Assembly: GCA_037388705.1 (NCBI GenBank)
Contig: JARRJY010000007.1
Location: 1 to 36,971 of the forward strand
Origin: JARRJY01 sp037388705
GTDB lineage: Bacteria; Pseudomonadota; Gammaproteobacteria; UBA6429; Thiohalophilaceae
Direction of reading: 5' to 3'
DNA: 36,971 nt
In this document: piece after piece, positions 31,926 through 36,971 of the stretch
Layout of the letters: each line of letters begins with the position of its first letter
Position numbering within the stretch: the stretch's first letter is position 1
Notes under the pieces: generated by a model
Seen by the model: the letters and a program-made list of their open reading frames with translations, nothing else
Databases searched by the model: none
Told to the model about the DNA's origin: nothing
Made by a program: the position numbers and the translations under genes

Positions 31926-32858
31926 ATGAATAAAGCCCCGCTCATCAAGATGTTATTCCTCACCCTGCTTCTGGGCCTGGCAACCACCGCCTCTGCCGCT
32001 AACGTGTTAAAACTCCAGAAGCTGGACAACAACGTCTACGCAATAATTGGCCCGCTGGGAAACCGCGATAAAGTTAACCTGGGCAATAATGCGAACTTTG
32101 GCTTTGTTGTTACCAAACAAGGTGTGTTGTTGATTGATCCGGGTGGTACCTACCGGGGGGCAAAAGAAATCCATAAGCTGATTAAAACGGTGACCACTCA
32201 ACCGGTAAAACTGGTGATTAATACCGGTGGCCAGGACCATCGCTGGATGGGAAATAGTTATTTCAAGAAACTTGGTGCCAAAATCATCGCCAGTAAAGCT
32301 GCGGTGGCCGATCACAAGGCGCGTCAACAGGATCAGTTTTTCATGCTGGGCAACCTGGTGGGCGACAAGGGACTCAAAAATACCGAGGCGGTTTATGCCG
32401 ATGAAGTTTTCGATACCGTATATAAAGGCAGGCTGGGAAAAGTGACCTTTGAGGTGCATCACCTTGGCAAAGCCCATACCCCCGGGGACAGTTTCGTCTG
32501 GTTACCCGCGCAAAAAATCATGTTTAGCGGTGATATTGTTTATGTGGATAGAATGCTCGGGGTAGGTGGTGAATCAAACAGCAAAAGCTGGGTATCCGTG
32601 TTTGAAGGCATGGCCAAATTCAAACCTGAAATCCTGGTACCCGGTCATGGCCAGGTGACCGATCTGAAACAGGCCCGGGCAGATACCTATGATTACCTGG
32701 TATTTCTACGCACCACCGTGTCCCGGTTTATGGAACAGGGTGGTGGCATAGAAAGCGTGGGGAAACTTGATCAGTCACGTTTCAAGTACCTGGAAAATTA
32801 TGATGCATTGAAAGGCCGAAATGCACAGAAAGTCTATGAAGAACTTGAATGGGAATGA
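31926..32858 (+). CDS. Exported MBL-fold protein with altered HxHxDH motif
   Basis: The protein has 310 residues. A signal peptide ends ATTASA-ANVLK, so it is periplasmic. The fold is metallo-beta-lactamase: NFGFVVTKQGVLLIDPGG, HTPGD (H184), SGDIVY (D203) and VPGHG (H241). At the first metal motif, where the family has T-H-x-H-x-D-H, this protein reads NTGGQDHRWMGN (101-105), leaving only D104 and H105. The first zinc site should therefore be lost or rebuilt. Related periplasmic MBL proteins occur in sulfur and methylotrophic gene clusters (SoxH-like). I chose ATG 31926, with AGGA 8 bases upstream; the longer frame from 31863 lacks a signal peptide at its start. Confidence 0.8.
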   Translation: MNKAPLIKMLFLTLLLGLATTASAANVLKLQKLDNNVYAIIGPLGNRDKVNLGNNANFGFVVTKQGVLLIDPGGTYRGAKEIHKLIKTVTTQPVKLVINTGGQDHRWMGNSYFKKLGAKIIASKAAVADHKARQQDQFFMLGNLVGDKGLKNTEAVYADEVFDTVYKGRLGKVTFEVHHLGKAHTPGDSFVWLPAQKIMFSGDIVYVDRMLGVGGESNSKSWVSVFEGMAKFKPEILVPGHGQVTDLKQARADTYDYLVFLRTTVSRFMEQGGGIESVGKLDQSRFKYLENYDALKGRNAQKVYEELEWE

Positions 32859-32908
32859 CGGGTGCGTGATTTAGCGTACCAGGCTAACGTTTTCACTTTG
32901 TACATTCA

Positions 32909-33406
32909 TCAACGTAAAGAATAGATTGCTAACTCGCGTGTATGGCGTTCAAAATCTTGATCAGTGATTGAATCGATCATTTGTATTTTCTGAATATAAT
33001 ATTCGGGTAACTTGTTTTCACGAGCACCCCGCAACACATGTTCCTTGTACCAATGTAGAGGTTTGAGTGCCTGGTTAATATGCGTTGCATAATAAGTAAA
33101 GGCACTGATCCGATCACCATTCATTTCCACGCTGATCTGTTTTTCCTCGTAACCGTTACCAAGACCTTCGTGGGTGTCCAGTATATGTTTTTCCAGGGGA
33201 TCAATTTTATACACCACGCCGATAACGGTATGTTCCGGGTCATACGTTTCAAGGATGTCACATTTTCCACTACCGTCTTTGTTACCGACCTTATGAAAGC
33301 GGAGATCATGTTCATACAGTGTTGCAACGCCAAGCCTTGATATATTTGCAATCCGGGCGTTGAGTCGCTTAAAGGACATGTTTGAACCATATGAAAAATA
33401 AATCAT
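32909..33406 (-). CDS. Gamma-glutamylcyclotransferase-like (AIG2-fold) protein
   Basis: The protein has 165 residues. The N-terminal YFSYGSNM substrate-binding loop and the catalytic glutamate in DTHEGLGNGYEEK are both present, as in the GGCT/AIG2 family. Members form 5-oxoproline from gamma-glutamyl amines or amino acids, for example in glutathione turnover. Length and fold segments (GVVYKIDPLEKHILDTHEGLG, FTYYATHINQALKPLHWYKEHVLRGA) fit. It lies 26 bases after the ABC permease gene on the same strand and may be co-transcribed; a functional link is not apparent. The specific substrate is undetermined. Confidence 0.85.
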   Translation of the reverse strand: MIYFSYGSNMSFKRLNARIANISRLGVATLYEHDLRFHKVGNKDGSGKCDILETYDPEHTVIGVVYKIDPLEKHILDTHEGLGNGYEEKQISVEMNGDRISAFTYYATHINQALKPLHWYKEHVLRGARENKLPEYYIQKIQMIDSITDQDFERHTRELAIYSLR

Positions 33407-33432
33407 GCCGGTTTCCTGTTAAACGTGACTAA

Positions 33433-34194
33433 CTACTGCTTCAATCGGTAACCCGTTTTAAACATCCACCAGACAATGAGCAAGCAGGTGCCAAGAAATA
33501 CCAGTATCATTGCCAGGCTCAGGCCAACACTGACATCTGCAATTTCAAAAAAACTCCAGCGAAATCCACTAACGAGATACACCACCGGGTTAAACAACGA
33601 AATGGTTTGCCACGCCGATGGTAACATCTCGATCGAGTAAAAGGTCCCACCAAGAAAAACCAGTGGTGTGATCACCAGTAGCGGGATGAGTTGTAGCTTT
33701 TCAAAATCCGTGGCCCATAAACCGATAATAAATCCAAACAGGCTGAAGGAAATGCACGTTAAGATAAGAAAACCTACCATCCAGAAAGGGTGGGCTATCT
33801 CCACGGGCACAAAAAAACCTGCCGTGGCAAGAATGATCAAGCCAATGATGAAGGACTTGGTCGCTGCTGCCCCCACGTAACCGATAAGTATCTCCATAAA
33901 GGAGATCGGGGCGGACAACAGTTCATAGATCTGGCCGGTAAACTTGGGAAAGAAAATACCAAACGATGCGTTGGCAAGACTCTGCGTTAAGATCGCCAGC
34001 ATCATCAGTCCCGGAACAATAAAAGAACCATAAGCCACGCCATCAATAGTATCGATACGCGTACCAATGGCCGAACCAAACACCACGAAGTACAGCACGG
34101 TGGTGAGCACGGGTGAAGCAAAACTCTGCGCGACCGTTTCAAAGGCACGCAGCATTTCGTATTTATAGATTACCCGTATGGCGTAAAGATTCAT
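33433..34194 (-). CDS. yadH: ABC-2 type transporter permease, YadH-like
   Basis: The protein has 253 residues with six predicted membrane helices and the ABC-2 membrane signature GFIIGLWATDFEKLQLIPLLVITPLVFLGGTFYSIEMLP. The N-terminus (NLYAIRVIYKYEMLRAFETVAQSFASPVLTTVLYFVVFGSAIG) is typical of YadH/NodJ permeases. The ATG overlaps the stop of the ATPase gene by 4 bases, so the two make one exporter. Substrate unknown; related pairs export lipids, polysaccharides or drugs. The symbol is by similarity to the E. coli pair. Confidence 0.85.
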   Translation of the reverse strand: MNLYAIRVIYKYEMLRAFETVAQSFASPVLTTVLYFVVFGSAIGTRIDTIDGVAYGSFIVPGLMMLAILTQSLANASFGIFFPKFTGQIYELLSAPISFMEILIGYVGAAATKSFIIGLIILATAGFFVPVEIAHPFWMVGFLILTCISFSLFGFIIGLWATDFEKLQLIPLLVITPLVFLGGTFYSIEMLPSAWQTISLFNPVVYLVSGFRWSFFEIADVSVGLSLAMILVFLGTCLLIVWWMFKTGYRLKQ

Positions 34195-35117
34195 GATGTT
34201 CTCTTTACCAGGTTAACAAAAATTTCTTCCAGTGATGTTTTGGTCGAATGCAAATCCTTGATGGACAGCCCGGCCCCGGTAATAGCCTGTAACAGTTCAT
34301 TGATCCCCGTATGCGTGTTGTGCGGATCATAAGTGTAAACCAGTTGTGTACCATCACTGGATAACTCAAGCTTCCATGCGGCCAGGTTCCCGGGCACATC
34401 AGTTAACACGCTGCCCAGTTCAATCAGTAATTGCCGTTTTCCCAGTTTATGCATGAGCGCATGCTTGTCATCCACCAGTAGCAGTTCACCCTGGTTGATA
34501 ACCCCTACCCGATCGGCAATGGCCTCGGCTTCTTCAATATAATGGGTGGTAAGAATGATGGTAACGCCCGACTTGCGCAGCCGCTCAACCAGGGTCCACA
34601 TTTCCTTGCGCAGCTCCACGTCGACGCCCGCCGTGGGTTCATCAAGGAACAACACTGTCGGCTCATGGGCCAGCGCCTTGCCAATGAGTACCCGTCGTTT
34701 CATACCACCGGATAAAGACAGGATAGTGTTGTTTTTCTTTTCCCACAGTGTCAGGTCCCGAAGTACCTGCTCAAGGTAGGCCTCGTCCGGCTTTTTGCCG
34801 AACAAACCACGACTGAAACGTAAGGTATTGATGACTTTATCAAACGCACCCAGGGTAAGCTCCTGCGGAACCAGGCCAATCAGTCCACGCGTGACGCGGT
34901 AGTCAGAAACATTATCATGACCACTAACCTTCACGGTCCCGCTACTGGCATTGACGATGCCACAGATAATGGAAATCAGCGTGGTCTTGCCCGCCCCGTT
35001 AGGTCCAAGTAACGCCAGGATTTCACCTGGTTGAATATCCAGGTTGACATTCTTCAGTGCCTGGAAACCATTGGTGTAGGTCTTGGAAACATTGGATATG
35101 GAAACGATAGGTTGCAT
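34191..35117 (-). CDS. yadG: ABC transporter ATP-binding protein, YadG-like
   Basis: The protein has about 308 residues. It has Walker A (GPNGAGKTT), the Q-loop (GLVPQE), the signature LSGGMKRR, Walker B (TVLFLDEPTAGVD) and the switch His in LTTHYIEEAEA. A C-terminal extension of about 80 residues is common in this group. I chose ATG 35117, where the conserved domain begins with MQPIVSISNVSKTY. The in-frame ATG at 35150 would add 11 basic residues and has no ribosome site, whereas AGGAGGT lies a rather long 17 bases before the chosen ATG. It pairs with the overlapping permease gene. Confidence 0.88.
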   Translation of the reverse strand: MQPIVSISNVSKTYTNGFQALKNVNLDIQPGEILALLGPNGAGKTTLISIICGIVNASSGTVKVSGHDNVSDYRVTRGLIGLVPQELTLGAFDKVINTLRFSRGLFGKKPDEAYLEQVLRDLTLWEKKNNTILSLSGGMKRRVLIGKALAHEPTVLFLDEPTAGVDVELRKEMWTLVERLRKSGVTIILTTHYIEEAEAIADRVGVINQGELLLVDDKHALMHKLGKRQLLIELGSVLTDVPGNLAAWKLELSSDGTQLVYTYDPHNTHTGINELLQAITGAGLSIKDLHSTKTSLEEIFVNLVKRTS

Positions 35118-35218
35118 AGCTATAAACTTTTTGGACCTCCTGTCCATCATGCATGATTCGATAATAATTAACAGGTTAACACATTTTCAATCAACGTGGT
35201 TACGCTCCCCGCTTATTG

Positions 35219-36103
35219 TCATTCTTCTCCGCAGGGAGAAAACTCGAACTCCAGCGTGGAATGATCAATGGCATATTTTTCAAGTAACTCTTGTTTGAGG
35301 TTATTCTTCACCACTTCCATCTCACCAGGCACCTCGATGACCACGTGGGCTTCCAGGGCATTGCGATGTTCATCCAGTTGCCAGATATGCACATGATGCA
35401 CATTACTCACGCCGTTGATCATTAACATATTATTGATAACGTCATCAATCACGATGCCTTCTGGTGTGCCCTGCATCAGGATATGGATGGTCGCCGGTAA
35501 CAGGGTACTTGCCTGGTAAAGCACGTAACCTGCTATCAGTAACGTTAACAAGGTATCTACCCAGTACCATTGATAAAGCAGGATAACTGAACCGGCAATA
35601 ATCACACCGACTGATGACAGCGCATCCGAGACGTTATGCAAAAATGCTGCTTTAATATTCATGCTGGTTTTGGAGAGCTGGTAGGTTAACAGGGCAGTCG
35701 CCAGGTCTACCACCAGTGCAATACCTGCCACGATGATCACGGTCCAGCCTTCGATCACTTGTGGTTCAACAAAACGCGTGATCGCTTCAAAGATAAGGTA
35801 TAAACCAATCAACACCAGCGATACCAGGTTAACAAGTGCCGCAATCACCTCGGCACGTTTATAACCGAACGTCCGGAAATGATCAGCCGGTTGCCGGCCA
35901 ATCTTGCGAGCTACCCAGGCAATCAACAACGAACTGGCATCACTGAAGTTATGCAGGGCGTCGGCAATTAATGAAAGGCTGCCGGAAACCAGGCCGCCGA
36001 TCACCTGCACCACTGTCAGTAGCATATTAAAGGCAATGGCGACTATCAGGGGACGATCGCCCATAGACTCAACTTCGTGATGATGGTGATGTTCGTGGCT
36101 CAT
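35219..36103 (-). CDS. CDF-family zinc/divalent cation exporter
   Basis: The protein has 294 residues and six membrane helices. A His-rich N-terminus (SHEHHHHHEVES) is followed by the two CDF metal-site motifs, HNFSD in helix 2 and HNVSD in helix 5. The HxxxD form at both is typical of zinc (or zinc/cobalt) exporters such as ZitB. The cytoplasmic C-terminal domain is present (GVSNVHHVHIWQLDEHRNALEAHVVIEV). It should export Zn2+ in exchange for protons. I chose ATG 36103, where homologues begin; an upstream start at 36151 is possible. It lies 101 bases before the ABC genes. Confidence 0.88.
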   Translation of the reverse strand: MSHEHHHHHEVESMGDRPLIVAIAFNMLLTVVQVIGGLVSGSLSLIADALHNFSDASSLLIAWVARKIGRQPADHFRTFGYKRAEVIAALVNLVSLVLIGLYLIFEAITRFVEPQVIEGWTVIIVAGIALVVDLATALLTYQLSKTSMNIKAAFLHNVSDALSSVGVIIAGSVILLYQWYWVDTLLTLLIAGYVLYQASTLLPATIHILMQGTPEGIVIDDVINNMLMINGVSNVHHVHIWQLDEHRNALEAHVVIEVPGEMEVVKNNLKQELLEKYAIDHSTLEFEFSPCGEE

Positions 36104-36284
36104 TGACTTACCAGTAAAATGAAAAAATAAACGATAACAAATTCTCAGCAACGGGGCAGAAAGCGTGCTTCATTTTTCGTATATTCAAGTGTACCCTGTT
36201 ATTCCCTATTTATACTATGCCAATAAATTATTTAAGAGTCTGCCCTAAAATGACGATATATAACTAATCAATAGGGATATTATT

Positions 36285-36971
36285 TTGTCGAAATCATTAA
36301 TGGGAAAAATTACGCACTCTGTCTTTGCCAGGCCAATTAACCAGCTCCTGGTAATCAGTTTCTTCATTATTTCCCTGATCCCCATTACCGTACTGGGGAT
36401 CAAGGTGTCCGATGCCGCCTGGCATAATGCCTGGCGCGAAATCAATGAAAAACATCGTCTGCTGGCCATGAACATGGCTGCCCCGATCCGCATCTATATC
36501 GCTGATAAACGACGCATGATGGGTATACTCACCCAATCCATCGCTAACGGAATGCAACGTGGAGACAACCAGTCACAAATAAACACCATTATTAAAGAAT
36601 CACGTCCCTATTTTGAAGATTTTTCATCGCTGGCATTAATCAGCCTCCAGGGGAAAACCATCTTTTTTGTTCCGTCAATGGATATCCATACACAAGATAA
36701 AGGAAACCTGGAAGTCTATAAAAACAATTCAGCCATCCAGGCCGTTAAGGAAACGAAAAGCTGGTCGGTTTCGAATGTTGAGCGGAGCCAACTGACCGGT
36801 CATCCTACCATTTTTGTCGCCTATCCCGTATCGGTGAACGGCAATCTACGTAACGTGCTTGTTGGTGAACTGAAGCTAGATGCAATTGAGAAATTACGGC
36901 GGAATATTCATTTTGGTGAAAAAGGCCATTCTGCCATTGTTGATAGTAAAGGACGAACACTTGCCCACCCT
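36285..36971 (+). CDS. dCache-type sensory protein, 5' part, runs off the window
   Basis: The frame is open from TTG 36285 to the last base (229 codons) with no stop. A membrane helix at about 19-39 (LLVISFFIISLIPITVLGIKV) precedes a periplasmic double-Cache-like domain with RIYIADKRRMMGILTQSI, SSLALISLQGKTIFFVPS, and GHSAIVDSKGRTLAHP. Proteins of this plan carry a HAMP plus a methyl-accepting, diguanylate-cyclase or kinase output, which lies beyond the window. AGGGA lies 7 bases before the TTG; an ATG five codons on is an alternative. Ligand unknown. Confidence 0.8.
   Translation, partial: MSKSLMGKITHSVFARPINQLLVISFFIISLIPITVLGIKVSDAAWHNAWREINEKHRLLAMNMAAPIRIYIADKRRMMGILTQSIANGMQRGDNQSQINTIIKESRPYFEDFSSLALISLQGKTIFFVPSMDIHTQDKGNLEVYKNNSAIQAVKETKSWSVSNVERSQLTGHPTIFVAYPVSVNGNLRNVLVGELKLDAIEKLRRNIHFGEKGHSAIVDSKGRTLAHP

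Noticed and set aside
32862..32881. Weak hairpin GGTGCG/CGTACC after the altered MBL-fold gene
   Set aside because: It needs a G-U pair and has no T run, so a terminator call is not supported.

Overview
The window looks like one contig from a draft or metagenome-assembled gammaproteobacterial genome of moderate GC; a run of 20 N at 5914-5933 is a scaffold gap. Lipoproteins and several outer-membrane beta-barrels, an omptin protease, PhoP/PhoQ-type and OmpR-type two-component systems and a DauA-like SulP protein all point to Gammaproteobacteria. A DsrC/TusE-family protein, three SulP transporters, a beta-carbonic anhydrase and an SHP/DHC cytochrome cluster suggest an organism with sulfur metabolism and active uptake of inorganic carbon or other anions, possibly a sulfur-oxidising chemolithotroph. 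That lifestyle is an inference; no sox, dsrAB or RuBisCO genes lie in the window.

Layout. Positions 1-6460 (all minus strand) carry envelope genes: a small beta-barrel, an OmpA-type lipoprotein, a helix-hairpin-helix DNA-binding protein, an omptin, a lipoprotein, a second beta-barrel broken by the gap, and a DUF2244 membrane protein. Positions 6647-14451 form an anion/bicarbonate block: a LysR regulator, SulP-1, carbonic anhydrase, a DauA-like SulP, SulP-3 and a small membrane protein. A two-component pair follows at 14543-16508. Positions 16854-19945 hold a soluble PDC-sensor protein, a DsrC-like protein, a 72-residue orphan, a CbiM-like membrane protein and a methyltransferase. Positions 20161-24027 are one plus-strand cluster: cytochrome b561, SHP, di-heme DHC, PepSY protein, PhoP-like regulator and PhoQ-like kinase. 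Next come a TerB-like protein, a zinc-ribbon membrane protein, an exported metallo-beta-lactamase-fold hydrolase and an EamA exporter.

The most unusual part is 27523-31725. A four-gene, tightly coupled operon encodes a thermostable-hemolysin-family protein, an AMP-forming ligase, a TenA/heme-oxygenase-like putative di-iron oxidase and a short-chain dehydrogenase. Its upstream region holds four NTTAAG half-sites at an exact 11-bp period, plus a further pair with the same spacing about 50 bp before the first gene. This is the geometry of an OmpR-family (PmrA-like) response-regulator site. The remnant of a sulfurtransferase gene, still carrying a strong Shine-Dalgarno sequence, lies just beyond on the other strand.

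The right end carries a metallo-beta-lactamase-fold protein with an altered metal motif, a gamma-glutamylcyclotransferase-like protein, a YadG/YadH-type ABC exporter, a CDF zinc exporter and the 5' part of a dCache-type sensory protein that runs off the window. No tRNA, rRNA, CRISPR array or intact insertion sequence was seen.
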